Made by a program: the position numbers and the translations under genes. The notes under the pieces were generated by a model, which had not been told where the DNA came from, did no database searches, and saw only the letters and a program-made list of their open reading frames with translations. From the NCBI GenBank assembly GCA_017305555.1, contig JAFKKM010000024.1, positions 1-64,000 of the forward strand: a stretch of 64,000 nucleotides of DNA, in the 5' to 3' direction. Of this stretch, positions 43,902 through 53,687 are shown one piece after another (positions within the stretch are counted from its first letter, which is position 1; each line of letters opens with the position of its first letter). This DNA is from Hyphomicrobiales bacterium. GTDB lineage: Bacteria; Pseudomonadota; Alphaproteobacteria; Rhizobiales; Xanthobacteraceae.

Positions 43902-45131
43902 ATGAATTACAATCAGTTCTTCAGCGACGCCGTCAATCGTCTGCACGATGAACGGCGTTACCGCGTGTTCGCCGACCTGGAACGTATCGCGGGCCGCTTC
44001 CCCCACGCCACCTGGCACTCACCGAACGGCGAGCGCCCCGTGGTGATGTGGTGCTCCAACGATTATCTCGGCATGGGCCAGCATCCGAAAGTCGTCGGCG
44101 CCATGGTGGAAACCGCCACGCGCGTCGGCACCGGTGCCGGCGGCACCCGCAACATCGCCGGCAACCATCATCCGCTTGTTGGACTTGAGCGCGAACTTGC
44201 CGATCTGCACGGCAAGGAAGCCGCGCTGCTATTCACGTCAGGCTATGTGTCGAACCAGACCGGTATCTCGACCCTCGCCAAGCTGATCCCCGACTGCCTG
44301 ATCCTGTCCGATGCTCTCAACCACAACTCGATGATCGAGGGCATCCGCCAATCCGGCTGCGAGCGTCAGGTGTTCCGTCACAATGACGTCGCTCATCTCG
44401 AGGAATTGTTGATCGCGGCGGGTCCGCAACGCAACAAGCTGATCGCTTGCGAAAGCCTGTATTCGATGGACGGCGATATCGCACCGTTGGCGAAGATCTG
44501 CGATCTCGCCGAACGCTACGGCGCGATGACCTATGTGGACGAAGTCCATGCGGTCGGCATGTATGGCCCGCGCGGCGGCGGCATCGCCGAGCGCGATGGC
44601 GTCATGCATCGCATCGACGTGCTGGAAGGCACGTTGGCGAAAGCCTTCGGCTGCCTCGGCGGCTACATCACCGCGAAGGCAGAGATCATCGATGCGGTGC
44701 GCTCCTACGCGCCGGGCTTCATCTTCACCACTTCGCTGCCTCCCGCGGTCTGCGCGGCGGCGACGGCGGCGATCCGGCACTTGAAATCGTCGAGTTGGGA
44801 GCGCGAGCGTCATCAGGAACGCGCGGCGCGCACCAAGGCTGTTCTCAATGCAGCCGGCCTTCCGGTGATGTCGAGCACGACGCATATCGTGCCATTGTTC
44901 GTCGGTAATCCCGAGCGCTGCAAGCAGGCTTGCGATCTCCTTCTTCAAGAGCACGGCATCTACATCCAGCCGATCAACTATCCGACCGTCGCCAAGGGCA
45001 CCGAGCGGCTGCGCATCACGCCGTCGCCGTATCACGACGACGTACTGATTGATCAACTCGCTGAAGCGCTGGTGCAGGTCTGGCAGCGGCTCGACCTGCC
45101 GCTGCACGCGGCGCCGTTGGCCGCCGAATAA
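43902..45131 (+). CDS. hemA: 5-aminolevulinate synthase
   Basis: 409 residues, the alphaproteobacterial (Shemin/C4) entry to heme synthesis, condensing glycine and succinyl-CoA with PLP. The N-terminus [20 protein letters not shown] is characteristic, CSNDYLGMG and [13 protein letters not shown] form the substrate region, [17 protein letters not shown] the PLP Asp/His block, and K247 in [13 protein letters not shown] is the PLP lysine. The frame opens earlier at a TTG (43881), but the family starts at this ATG. The upstream GCTCT-AAAA-AGAGC hairpin near 43843 may be regulatory. Confidence 0.97.
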   Translation: MNYNQFFSDAVNRLHDERRYRVFADLERIAGRFPHATWHSPNGERPVVMWCSNDYLGMGQHPKVVGAMVETATRVGTGAGGTRNIAGNHHPLVGLERELADLHGKEAALLFTSGYVSNQTGISTLAKLIPDCLILSDALNHNSMIEGIRQSGCERQVFRHNDVAHLEELLIAAGPQRNKLIACESLYSMDGDIAPLAKICDLAERYGAMTYVDEVHAVGMYGPRGGGIAERDGVMHRIDVLEGTLAKAFGCLGGYITAKAEIIDAVRSYAPGFIFTTSLPPAVCAAATAAIRHLKSSSWERERHQERAARTKAVLNAAGLPVMSSTTHIVPLFVGNPERCKQACDLLLQEHGIYIQPINYPTVAKGTERLRITPSPYHDDVLIDQLAEALVQVWQRLDLPLHAAPLAAE

Positions 45132-45148
45132 ACGAGCTGCTCGTTTCG

Positions 45149-45811
45149 CTAGGCAGTTGCAGCCGATAGCAACGTTGTCGGACGCCTAGCCGTTTCTTCC
45201 GACATGACGATGCGTATCAGGTCAGCGGCATTTTTCGCGCCGAGCTTGTCCATGATCCGCGCGCGGTGAACTTCCACGGTGCGCGGGCTGATCCCCAATC
45301 GCCGTCCGGCCTCCTTATTCGAGGCGCCCTGCGCCACTTGCTGCAACACGTCGCGCTCGCGCCCGGTGAGCCGATGCCGCCCGGCGAAGTCCGCCAACCC
45401 CTCGATGTGTTCTTCCCGGTTTCGGCGATAGGTGGCCACTGCCTCACGCACCCGATCGGCCATCGCACTCGCCGCGAACGGCTTTTGCAGGAAGTCGGTC
45501 GCACCGAACTTCATCGCCGCGACGACGGTGGCGATATCGCCTTGCCCGGACATCACCACCACCGGCGGTGGCGTCCGCTCGACCGCCATTTCGCGCAAGA
45601 CCTGCAGGCCAGATTCGTCCGGCAGGTTGACGTCGAGGATCACGCAAGCCGGTTGCCGCTGGCGGAAAGCCTCCAGAAACGAGCCGGCGTCCCCGAAGGC
45701 GCGGGGGGCAAACCCCTCGATCCGCAACAGCAGGCTCAAGGCGTCGCGCACCGAGGGATCGTCATCGACAATGAAAACGGCGGCGGCATCGACTTGAAGC
45801 TGTGCGGCCAT
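45149..45811 (-). CDS. FixJ-family response regulator
   Basis: 220 residues. Receiver domain with acidic pocket VFIVDDDPS, phospho-acceptor D60 in VILDVNLPDESG, Ser in VVMSGQGD and Lys in FLQKPF; then a LuxR-type helix-turn-helix (LTGRERDVLQQVAQGASNKEAGRRLG and SPRTVEVHRARIMDKL). It is divergent from a large hybrid histidine kinase gene, 188 bases away. It could be that kinase's partner. Confidence 0.9.
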   Translation of the reverse strand: MAAQLQVDAAAVFIVDDDPSVRDALSLLLRIEGFAPRAFGDAGSFLEAFRQRQPACVILDVNLPDESGLQVLREMAVERTPPPVVVMSGQGDIATVVAAMKFGATDFLQKPFAASAMADRVREAVATYRRNREEHIEGLADFAGRHRLTGRERDVLQQVAQGASNKEAGRRLGISPRTVEVHRARIMDKLGAKNAADLIRIVMSEETARRPTTLLSAATA

Positions 45812-45999
45812 CGCAACCTTCCAGGTAGAATTGCGGGATGTACTACAACTTATACGTGTGTAACCTGATTCGTCCGCATTGACAATTGCAATGCGACGCG
45901 GTGCGTCCTACGCGGAATGGCGCTACAATTCGGCCGGTCACCCGTGCGTTTGAAAGCGCGGGGCCGAGGGAGAATCCGGTTGGCGATGGGGCACGCGTG

Positions 46000-48900
46000 A
46001 TGCTGCACGATTGGGGCGTAATCGCCGCCGCGTTCTGCTACATCGGTTTTCTGTTTCTGGTCGCCTACTACGGCGACCGGCCGTCGCGTCGCCGACGTCG
46101 CAGCGGCGCCGGCCTGATCTACCCGCTGTCGCTGGCGATCTATTGCACGTCGTGGACGTTCTTCGGATCGGTCGGCTTCGCGACCCGCAACAGCTTCGAT
46201 TTTCTCGCGATCTATATCGGCCCGGTGATCATGATCGCGTTCTGCACGCCGCTGTTGCGGCGTGTGATCGAGCTGGCGAAATCGCAGAACATCACCTCCA
46301 CCGCCGACTTCATCGCAGCGCGCTATGGCAAGAGTCAGGCGGTGGCGGCGACCGTCGCCATCATCGCCATCATTGGCTCGGTCCCCTACATTGCCTTGCA
46401 GTTGAAAGCCGTGGGCTCGTCGCTCGAAACCATCATGGGCGAAGACCACGCCATCACCAGCGTGCCGATCGTCGGCGACATCGCGTTGCTGGTGATGCTG
46501 GCGATGGCCACGTTCGCCGTGCTGTTCGGCACCCGGCAATCCGACGCCACCGAACACCAGCACGGCTTGATGCTGGCGGTTGCGACGGAGTCCATCGTCA
46601 AGCTGGTCGCCTTCATCGCCGCCGGCGCCTTCGTCACGTTCTGGATGTTCGGCCCGGTCGAACTGTTCGAGCGTGCGTTGAAGACGCCGGAAGCCGTGCG
46701 GGCCATGACTTACACGCCGTCGATCGGCAACTTCCTGACGATGGTGTTGCTGTCGTTCTTCGCCATCATGTTCCTGCCGCGTCAGTTTCACGTCAGCGTG
46801 GTGGAGAATTCCAATCCCGAGGAAGTCGACCGCGCGCGCTGGCTGTTTCCGCTTTACCTCGTCGCGATCAACCTGTTCGTCATCCCGATCGCGCTGGCCG
46901 GGCTGGTGTCGTTCCCGTTCGGCCTGGTCGACAGCGACATGTTCGTGCTGGCGCTGCCGGTCGAGGGCAAGGCACCACTGCTCGCAATCATCGTCTTCAT
47001 CGGCGGACTGTCGGCCGCGACCGCGATGGTGATCGTGGAATGCGTCGCGCTGGCGATCATGGTGTCCAACGATCTCCTCATTCCGCTGATCCTGCCGCGC
47101 AACCCGCACATCGCCAACAAAGACTTCGGCCGGCTGGTGCTGAAGATCCGCCGCGTCGCGATCTTCGCCATCATGATCATGGCGTATCTTTACTTCCGCG
47201 CGCTTGGCACCGCGCAACTCGCGGCGATCGGCCTGTTGTCGTTCGCGGCCATCGCGCAACTGGCACCGTCCTTCCTCGGCGGCCTGATCTGGCGACGCGG
47301 CACCGCGCGCGGCGCCATGGGCGGGATGCTGGTCGGTTTCGCGGTGTGGAGCTACACGCTGTTCCTGCCGAGCTTCGTCGACGGCAGCACCCTCGGTATG
47401 CTGTTTATCCAGCACGGCCCCTTCGGCATCGAAGCGCTGCGACCGCAAGCGCTGTTCGGCGCAGATCTGCCGCCGCTGATGCACGGCGTGTTGTGGAGCC
47501 TCTCGCTCAACGTGCTGGCCTATGTCGCGTTCTCGCTGATGCGCCAGCCGTCCTCAATCGAGCGGCTGCAAGCCGATCTGTTCGTGCCGAGCGAACTGGC
47601 GCCGATGGCACCGGCGTTCCGGCGCTGGCGCAGCACGGTGACGGTGCAGGATATCCACGGCACCGTGGCGCAGTATCTTGGCCCGGACCGCGCGCGGCAA
47701 TCGTTCGAGACCTTTGCCGCCAGCCGCCGTATCAGCCTCGAACCGTCGGCGCCCGCTGAATTCGAACTCTTGCAACACGCCGAACACCTGATCGCATCGT
47801 CGATCGGCGCGGCCTCGTCGCGGCTGGTATTGTCGCTGCTGCTGCGCAAGCGCACGCTCTCCGCCAAGGCCGCATTGAAGCTGCTGGATGATTCCCACGC
47901 CGCACTGCATTTCAACCGCGAAATCCTTCAGACCGCGCTCAATCATGTGCGGCAGGGCATCGCGGTGTTCGACCCGGACCTGCAACTGATCTGCTCCAAC
48001 CATCAGTTCGGTGAAATCCTCGGCCTACCGTCGCATATCGTCCAGATCGGCATTCCCCTGCGTGAGATTCTGGACTTCCTCGGCGCGACCAGCACCGCCG
48101 CATCCGACCGCCACACCTTCACCGAAGTCCGTCTGGTGACCTGGACCACCGAAGGCGAACCCTATCTCGAGCGGATGCCGACCCGGCAGATCGTTATCGA
48201 GGTCCGCGCCAACCGAATGCCGGACGGCGGGCTGGTGATCACCTTCTCCGACGTCACGCCGAGCTTTGAGGCCGCCGAGGCGCTGGAGCGCGCCAACGCT
48301 ACGCTGGAGCGCCGCGTCCGCGTGCGCACCGAAGAATTGACCCGGCTCAATTCCGAACTGGCGCAGGCCAAGAGCGTCGCCGAAGATGCCAACCTGTCGA
48401 AGACGCGGTTTCTCGCGGCTGCCAGCCACGACATTCTGCAACCGCTCAACGCCGCGCGCCTCTACGTGACGAGCCTCGTCGAGCGCCAGAGCGGCGGCGA
48501 GGACGCGCGACTTGTCGAGAACATCGACGATTCGCTCGAGGCCATCGAAGAAATCCTCGGCGCGCTATTGGACATCTCCCGGCTCGATGCCGGCGCGATG
48601 ACACCCTCCATCGGCAGTTTCCGCATCGGCGACCTGATGCGATCGCTGGAAATCGAGTTCACGCCGATCGCGCGCGCCAAGGGCATCGACCTGACGTTCG
48701 TGTCATGCTCGCTACCGGTGGAATCGGATCGCCTGATGCTGCGGCGGCTACTACAAAACCTGATCTCCAACGCCATCAAATACACGCTGCACGGCCGCGT
48801 GCTGGTCGGCTGCCGGCGGCGTGGGCAATCGCTGCAAGTCGTCATCCACGATACCGGCGTCGGCGTGCCGGCGGTCAAGCGCAGCGAAATCTTCAAGGAA

Positions 48901-49503
48901 TTTCACCGGCTCGAACAAGGTGCGCGGATCGCGCGCGGCCTCGGCCTTGGACTGTCCATCGTCGAACGTCTGGCGCGGATGCTCGACCATGGCATCGCAC
49001 TCGACGCCAACAGCGCCGGCGGCACAGTGTTCTCCGTCACCGTGCCGATCGCCCAGGCCGTGACGACGCATACGCCGGTGGTAACCAGCAGCACGCCGGT
49101 GGCGCGAAGCTCGATGAGCGGTGCGTTGATCGTCTGCATCGAAAACGATCTTGCCATTCTCGACGGCATGAAAACCTTGCTGACGGCATGGGACGCCGAC
49201 GTGCTGGTCGCCGCTGATCCGGAAGCCGCCGTCGAAGCCATCGCCTCGCGCGGGGACAAAATCACCGGCCTCCTGGTCGATTATCATCTCGACCGTGGCA
49301 ACGGCATCGCCGCCATCCGCGAAATCCGCCGCAAGTACGGCCGCAACATTCCGGCAATCCTGATTACGGCGGACCGCAGCCCACATGTCCGCACCGCTGC
49401 GTCCCAGGAGAAAATCGCGGTTCTCAACAAGCCGGTGAAGCCTGCGTCACTCAGGGCGCTGCTTGGACAATGGCGGACGCAGCAGATGGCGGCCGCGGAA
49501 TAG
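46000..49503 (+). CDS. Hybrid histidine kinase with sodium:solute-symporter-like domain
   Basis: 1167 residues. Residues about 1-500 are a multi-spanning SSS/SLC5-like membrane domain (YPLSLAIYCTSWTFFGSVG near the start). A PAS-like domain follows (ILQTALNHVRQGIAVFDPDL and VITFSDVTPSFEAAEALERA), then HisKA with H810 in FLAAASHDILQPLNAARLY, a HATPase (LLQNLISNAIKYTLHGRVLV, GLGLGLSIVERLARMLDHG) and a C-terminal receiver with D1094 in LLVDYHLDRGNG. This SSS-PAS-HK-REC layout recalls CbrA- and NahK-type kinases that monitor or respond to organic acids or amino acids. Start at MLHDWGVIAAAF; the frame is open to 45886. Confidence 0.9.
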   Translation: MLHDWGVIAAAFCYIGFLFLVAYYGDRPSRRRRRSGAGLIYPLSLAIYCTSWTFFGSVGFATRNSFDFLAIYIGPVIMIAFCTPLLRRVIELAKSQNITSTADFIAARYGKSQAVAATVAIIAIIGSVPYIALQLKAVGSSLETIMGEDHAITSVPIVGDIALLVMLAMATFAVLFGTRQSDATEHQHGLMLAVATESIVKLVAFIAAGAFVTFWMFGPVELFERALKTPEAVRAMTYTPSIGNFLTMVLLSFFAIMFLPRQFHVSVVENSNPEEVDRARWLFPLYLVAINLFVIPIALAGLVSFPFGLVDSDMFVLALPVEGKAPLLAIIVFIGGLSAATAMVIVECVALAIMVSNDLLIPLILPRNPHIANKDFGRLVLKIRRVAIFAIMIMAYLYFRALGTAQLAAIGLLSFAAIAQLAPSFLGGLIWRRGTARGAMGGMLVGFAVWSYTLFLPSFVDGSTLGMLFIQHGPFGIEALRPQALFGADLPPLMHGVLWSLSLNVLAYVAFSLMRQPSSIERLQADLFVPSELAPMAPAFRRWRSTVTVQDIHGTVAQYLGPDRARQSFETFAASRRISLEPSAPAEFELLQHAEHLIASSIGAASSRLVLSLLLRKRTLSAKAALKLLDDSHAALHFNREILQTALNHVRQGIAVFDPDLQLICSNHQFGEILGLPSHIVQIGIPLREILDFLGATSTAASDRHTFTEVRLVTWTTEGEPYLERMPTRQIVIEVRANRMPDGGLVITFSDVTPSFEAAEALERANATLERRVRVRTEELTRLNSELAQAKSVAEDANLSKTRFLAAASHDILQPLNAARLYVTSLVERQSGGEDARLVENIDDSLEAIEEILGALLDISRLDAGAMTPSIGSFRIGDLMRSLEIEFTPIARAKGIDLTFVSCSLPVESDRLMLRRLLQNLISNAIKYTLHGRVLVGCRRRGQSLQVVIHDTGVGVPAVKRSEIFKEFHRLEQGARIARGLGLGLSIVERLARMLDHGIALDANSAGGTVFSVTVPIAQAVTTHTPVVTSSTPVARSSMSGALIVCIENDLAILDGMKTLLTAWDADVLVAADPEAAVEAIASRGDKITGLLVDYHLDRGNGIAAIREIRRKYGRNIPAILITADRSPHVRTAASQEKIAVLNKPVKPASLRALLGQWRTQQMAAAE

Positions 49504-49538
49504 CCGCTTGCAGAAACCTGCAACAATCGGGAGGAGCG

Positions 49539-50216
49539 TCAGCGCGACGCGACGTCGCCCGTGCGCCACTGTCCGCCGGAAATCTTCGCGGCGGCAATCA
49601 CCGCCTGGGTGCGGCTTTCGACGCCGAGCTTTTGCAGGATGGCCGAGACGTGCGCCTTGATGGTCGCCTCGGAGACGCCAAGCTCGTAGGCGATCTGCTT
49701 GTTAAGCAGACCTTCCGACAGCATCATCAGCACCCGCACCTGCTGCGGCGTCAGCGTCACCAGCCGGTCGCGCAGCCGCGTCATCTCGGGATCGGCCGCC
49801 GCCGTCAGATCGACATCCGGCGGAATCCAGACATCGCCGGCCATCACCTTCACCAGTGCATCACGCAGGGTCTCGACACCGAACCGCTTCGGAATGAACC
49901 CCGACGCGCCGAATTCCAACGAGCCTCTAATCGTCGCGAGATCGTCGCTCGCCGAGACGATCACCACCGGAATCGCCGGATACTGTGCCCGCAGATAGAT
50001 CAAGCCGGAAAATCCGCTGATGCCCGGCATCGACAGATCGAGCAGCACCATGTCGACTTCGGAATCGTTGCCGAGCAGTTCCGTTAGCTCTTCGAACGAG
50101 CCCGCTTCGTCGATCCGCGCTGACGCGACCACGCTTGCGACCGCTTGTCGCAGCGCGTCGCGAAACATCGGATGGTCGTCAGCAATAACGAGATGGGTAC
50201 TGGCGATGGCGTTCAT
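49539..50216 (-). CDS. NarL-family response regulator
   Basis: 225 residues. Receiver with IADDHPMFRDALR, phospho-acceptor D60 in MVLLDLSMPGISG, then the LuxR-type helix-turn-helix LTPQQVRVLMMLSEGLLNKQ and SEATIKAHVSAILQKLGVES. It is convergent with the hybrid kinase gene, 35 bases away, so the kinase is flanked by two regulators of different subfamilies. Confidence 0.9.
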   Translation of the reverse strand: MNAIASTHLVIADDHPMFRDALRQAVASVVASARIDEAGSFEELTELLGNDSEVDMVLLDLSMPGISGFSGLIYLRAQYPAIPVVIVSASDDLATIRGSLEFGASGFIPKRFGVETLRDALVKVMAGDVWIPPDVDLTAAADPEMTRLRDRLVTLTPQQVRVLMMLSEGLLNKQIAYELGVSEATIKAHVSAILQKLGVESRTQAVIAAAKISGGQWRTGDVASR

Positions 50217-50427
50217 TCAGGTCATGTCAATGGGTTGAGCAACCGGTTACCGATCAGGCACGCACCGGATCATGCGCCGATACTCACCCGGATCGATGAC
50301 TTCATGCAAGCGGCCTGTTCCATTTCGATGCAAGGGAGTTAACGCACGCCTGCAAATCCCGTTGCCTTCGCCCGCGAGACGAGCCGAAAATATCCGCGAA
50401 AACAGGATTATCGCGCGCACGATCCGC

Positions 50428-50856
50428 TCAGCGGCGAGCGCCGATGACTTGCAGCACGATCTCACGGCGATGCGGCCGGCGGCGATGCTCGATCAGATAA
50501 ATCGCCTGCCAGGTGCCGAGTGCCAGCCGCGCATTCAGGACGGGAACCTGAAGCGACACCGCCGTCAGCATCGTGCGGATATGCGCGGGCATATCGTCCG
50601 GACCTTCGGTGTCGTGGGTCCAGCCGCCGTCCTCGGGCGCCAGCCGATCCAGTGCGGTGGCGAGATCGACCTGCACGGAAGGATCCGCGTTTTCCTGAAT
50701 CGTCAGCGATGCCGAAGTGTGCCGGCAGAACAGCGTCAGCAATCCTTCGCCGACGCCGGACCTATCGACGAAGGCCTGCGCCTCGGCGGTCAGATCGACA
50801 AATCCCTGTCCGCGCGTCGGCACCGTCAACACGGTCGAAGTCAATGTATCCATCAT
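50428..50856 (-). CDS. YjbQ-family (UPF0047) secondary thiamine-phosphate synthase
   Basis: 142 residues with the diagnostic LTLFCRHTSASLTIQENADP and IRTMLTAVSLQVPVLNARL, then LGTWQAIYLIEHRRRPHRRE containing the conserved Gly-Thr-Trp-Gln. Family members show weak thiamine-phosphate synthase activity; the physiological role is uncertain. Two ATG codons begin the frame. Confidence 0.9.
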   Translation of the reverse strand: MMDTLTSTVLTVPTRGQGFVDLTAEAQAFVDRSGVGEGLLTLFCRHTSASLTIQENADPSVQVDLATALDRLAPEDGGWTHDTEGPDDMPAHIRTMLTAVSLQVPVLNARLALGTWQAIYLIEHRRRPHRREIVLQVIGARR

Positions 50857-50901
50857 GGTCTGCTCGGGACGGCTATCAAACGCTGCACGATCCGCGCCAC
50901 G

Positions 50902-51432
50902 TCATATCTTGCCGGAGACGTCTTTCTGCATGCGATTCGCCATCTCGACGAGACGGCGCCAAGCGCGTTCGAGAAAACTCATCGCCCGGTCGATATCGCG
51001 ATCGCTCGGCAGCGTGAGTTCGAGCTTGCGCTCGGAATCGGCGGGCTTCTCGGCGTTCTTCGGCGAATCCTTACGCAGCGAATCGGTCTTCGGCAGCGCG
51101 TCCTCGATTTTTCCCGTCGCTGAATCGCGTTGCGCCAGTTGCGCGCGCAGCGCCTCGTTGTCTTTCTGTAATCGTCCGATCTCGGTGTCGAGCGCCTCGC
51201 GCTCGTCGGGCATCGCGTAGCAGGCCCAGCCGATCCGCTTGTTGTTGCAGGTCGACATCGTTCCGGTGCGGGTATCGAGCCGCAATACGCCATCCGCCAC
51301 CGGCGCAAGCGTATAGCGACCATTCTCGGTGTCCGGCATCGATTGCGCCTGCACTGCGTTCGACACGCTGACCACACCACACAATGCCGCAGATATCAGC
51401 AACACGCCCGGATGCCTGCCCGCGAACGCCAT
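50902..51432 (-). CDS. Exported hypothetical protein with coiled-coil
   Basis: 176 residues from the ATG at 51432, which has GGAGGAC just upstream. A signal peptide (PGVLLISAALCGVVSVSNAV, cleavage near VQA-QS) is followed by a small beta region (GRYTLAPVADGVLRLDTRTG and CNNKRIGWACYAMPDE) and a helical segment with coiled-coil character (REALDTEIGRLQKDNEALRA). No named family is recognised. Periplasmic location inferred. Confidence 0.7.
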   Translation of the reverse strand: MAFAGRHPGVLLISAALCGVVSVSNAVQAQSMPDTENGRYTLAPVADGVLRLDTRTGTMSTCNNKRIGWACYAMPDEREALDTEIGRLQKDNEALRAQLAQRDSATGKIEDALPKTDSLRKDSPKNAEKPADSERKLELTLPSDRDIDRAMSFLERAWRRLVEMANRMQKDVSGKI

Positions 51433-51473
51433 ACACGTCCTCCGTTTCAATCAGGCGCGCGCCCGAAAACCCG

Positions 51474-52097
51474 TCAAGGCTTCGGCCGATAGGGCGCGCG
51501 TCCGCTCTTCAACGCATCCGCCAGCAATTCGATCCGGTCCTGCCCCCAGAACACTTCACCGTCGAGCACGTAGGCGGGCGAGCCGAAGACATCGGCGGTC
51601 AAAGCATCCTGCCGGTTTTGCTCGTAGGCGGCGCTTACCGCATCGCTCGTCGAGCGCTCCACCAGTTCGCTGCCCGGCAGCCCGGCTTCATCCGCCAACC
51701 GACGCACCACGTCCGCATCGGCAAGATTGAGCTGGCCTTCCCAGATCGCCGCATAGACCCGGCGCAAAAATCCGTCCGGATCGTGCCCGGCTTCAGCGGC
51801 GGCGATCACCACGCCGTCGGCCAGCCGCGCGTTGAACGGCCAATGCTTGGGTTGCAGGTGAAAATTCAGGCCGCGCTTGTCGCGCCAGCGCTGCAATTCC
51901 ACCATCCGGTAGCGCTGCCGCACCGGGTGGCGCTTCATCAAGGGCAGGCCGCCGGTCTCGGAAAACAGGTCAAGCAGCACCACTGGCTTATGATTTACCT
52001 TGAGATCATAGGCACTTACAAGATCACGGAAGACCTTGTGCCCGATATAGGCCCAGGGCGACTGGAACGAGAAATAATAGTCGATCGAACGGGACAT
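51474..52097 (-). CDS. DsbA-like 2-hydroxychromene-2-carboxylate isomerase family protein
   Basis: 207 residues starting MSRSIDYYFSFQSPWAYIGH, in which Ser replaces the DsbA CxxC cysteine, as in HCCA isomerases and kappa-class GSTs. FGSPAYVLDGEVFWGQDRIELL near the end is the cis-Pro and C-terminal block. The family isomerises with glutathione; its substrate here is unknown. The start at 52097 gives the normal N-terminus. Confidence 0.85.
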   Translation of the reverse strand: MSRSIDYYFSFQSPWAYIGHKVFRDLVSAYDLKVNHKPVVLLDLFSETGGLPLMKRHPVRQRYRMVELQRWRDKRGLNFHLQPKHWPFNARLADGVVIAAAEAGHDPDGFLRRVYAAIWEGQLNLADADVVRRLADEAGLPGSELVERSTSDAVSAAYEQNRQDALTADVFGSPAYVLDGEVFWGQDRIELLADALKSGRAPYRPKP

Positions 52098-52289
52098 GCT
52101 TGCTCCGACAAAATGCGGCAGCGTGCCGCGCTCGCATCCCAACAGAGCCACCGGCAGGGAACAAGAGGACATTCCGCACAACTCAACTGCAACACCGCCG
52201 GCACTTCGCTGCGGCGATCCCGCGCATCAAGTTGAGTGCGATCCAATAAAGTCCTATGAATCAAGGGCCTAACAGAGTTTTCGGCAATC

Positions 52290-52318
52290 TTGACTTGGTG
52301 CGATGCCGTCAGTATGGT
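52290..52318 (+). promoter_or_regulatory. Candidate sigma-70 promoter of the atp operon
   Basis: TTGACT (52290-52295) and TATGGT (52313-52318) separated by exactly 17 bases, about 75 bases upstream of atpI. This lies in the divergent interval 52098-52394, which holds no gene I can support. Confidence 0.55.
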
Positions 52319-52394
52319 CCGCGCGGATTTTAAGGCTTGCGGGGCGCGTTTTTCCTTCATTTTGACCACCTTTCGGGTGTCGACAGCCAGGTGA

Positions 52395-52814
52395 ATGACG
52401 ATCATGGCGAACGGCACACATGACGGCGGATCAGATCATGACGGAGCACCCGGCAAACCGCTCTCTGACGATGCTGCGCTTTCCGCAAGACTCGGACGTC
52501 TGGACCAACGGTTATCCTCGCTGAAGGACACCCGGAAATCCAAGGCGAACCTCGACGAACGGCAGGAGCAGGACGCATCGGCACGGGCTTCGGCGCTGGC
52601 TCGCGGGTTTCGTTTATCATCCGAGCTGGTCGCGGGGGTTGCTGTCGGCGCCGCCATCGGCTGGGGGTTCGACTACGTGCTGTCGACCTCGCCCTGGGGT
52701 CTCATTGTGTTTTTCCTTCTCGGCTTCGCCGCCGGAGTGATCAACCTGATGCGGGTCGCGGGGGTAGTTCCTGACGTACACGATCGTGTAAACGGTCCCC
52801 CGCGGGACCAATGA
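52395..52814 (+). CDS. atpI: ATP synthase F0 assembly subunit AtpI
   Basis: 139 residues. An acidic/basic soluble N-terminal part (about 1-75) precedes two membrane helices (ELVAGVAVGAAIGWGFDYVL and WGLIVFFLLGFAAGVINLMR), the AtpI/AtpZ layout. AtpI helps assemble the c-ring and is the first gene of the F0 operon. ATG at 52395 or 52404. Confidence 0.9.
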   Translation: MTIMANGTHDGGSDHDGAPGKPLSDDAALSARLGRLDQRLSSLKDTRKSKANLDERQEQDASARASALARGFRLSSELVAGVAVGAAIGWGFDYVLSTSPWGLIVFFLLGFAAGVINLMRVAGVVPDVHDRVNGPPRDQ

Positions 52815-52822
52815 TTTTCAAG

Positions 52823-52864
52823 CGCCAGCCCCGCTGGCGACCTTCAAATGCCAGCTCCGCTGGC
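52823..52864 (+). repeat. Two tandem hairpins between atpI and atpB
   Basis: CGCCAGC-CCC-GCTGGCG (52823-52839) and GCCAGC-TCC-GCTGGC (52850-52864) are near copies of each other, each a perfect short stem with a 3-base loop, and both are preceded by TTTCAAGCG or TTCAAATG. They lie in the intercistronic region and may protect or process the mRNA to adjust AtpI versus AtpB levels. Confidence 0.65.
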
Positions 52865-52892
52865 GAACGATGACGAGAGAGCGGCCGGCGAT

Positions 52893-53639
52893 ATGGATCC
52901 GATCCATCAATTCCAGATCAAGAACCTCTTCACGATCGGCACCTTCGGCGGCCACGAGATCGCCTTCACCAATTCCGCTGCCTACATGGTGCTGGCCGTG
53001 GTGCTGACCGCAGCCCTGATGCTGGGCGGCACCGCCGGACGGCGGCTTGTGCCCAGCCGTATGCAGTCGCTGGCCGAACTAACCTATGAATTCGTCGCCG
53101 ACATGCTGCGCTCGACGGCCGGCGAACACGGCATGAAGTTTTTCCCGTTGGTGTTCTCCATCTTCATGTTCGTTTTCGTCTCGAACATGGTCGGCATCAT
53201 CCCCTACACCTTCACCATCTCCAGCCACATCATCGTCACCGTGGCGCTGGCGCTGCTGGTGTTCTTCACCGTCATCATCTACGGCCTCTACAAGAACGGC
53301 CTGAAGTTCTTCAAACTGTTCGTGCCCCACGGCATTCCGATGGCGATCCTGCCGCTGGTGGTGGCCATCGAGATCATTTCGTTCCTGTCACGGCCGGTGT
53401 CGCACAGCGTTCGTCTGTTCGCGAACATGCTGGCCGGTCACATCACCCTGAAGGTGTTCGCGAGCTTCATCACGATGCTGGGCGCGCTCGGGATCGCCGG
53501 TGTCGCCGGTGCTGTGCTGCCGCTGGCGCTGACCATCGCGCTGAGCGCGCTCGAACTGCTGGTCGCGGCGTTGCAAGCTTACGTCTTCGCCATCCTCACC
53601 TGCATCTATCTCAACGATGCAATCCATCCGGGCCATTAA
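52893..53639 (+). CDS. atpB: ATP synthase F0 subunit a
   Basis: 248 residues from [16 protein letters not shown]; an ATG at 52848 would add 15 residues but lies in a hairpin. Several membrane helices form the proton half-channels ([35 protein letters not shown]). The essential Arg is in [13 protein letters not shown], and the C-terminal [19 protein letters not shown] carries the conserved Gln/Tyr region. Confidence 0.95.
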   Translation: MDPIHQFQIKNLFTIGTFGGHEIAFTNSAAYMVLAVVLTAALMLGGTAGRRLVPSRMQSLAELTYEFVADMLRSTAGEHGMKFFPLVFSIFMFVFVSNMVGIIPYTFTISSHIIVTVALALLVFFTVIIYGLYKNGLKFFKLFVPHGIPMAILPLVVAIEIISFLSRPVSHSVRLFANMLAGHITLKVFASFITMLGALGIAGVAGAVLPLALTIALSALELLVAALQAYVFAILTCIYLNDAIHPGH

Positions 53640-53687
53640 GGCTCGCGTTTTCCAAGCAACCTCAAGCAAACACACGAAGGAGCTACT

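Noticed and set aside
45850-47484. 544-codon open frame on the minus strand opposite the hybrid kinase gene
   Set aside because: Composition is dominated by Asp, Arg, His and Gln with no domain, as expected for the mirror of a high G+C gene; the plus-strand frame has a full SSS-HK-REC protein.
52016-52417. 133-codon minus-strand frame covering the atp promoter region
   Set aside because: It overlaps the DsbA-like gene start and the atp promoter; no motif or ribosome-binding site.
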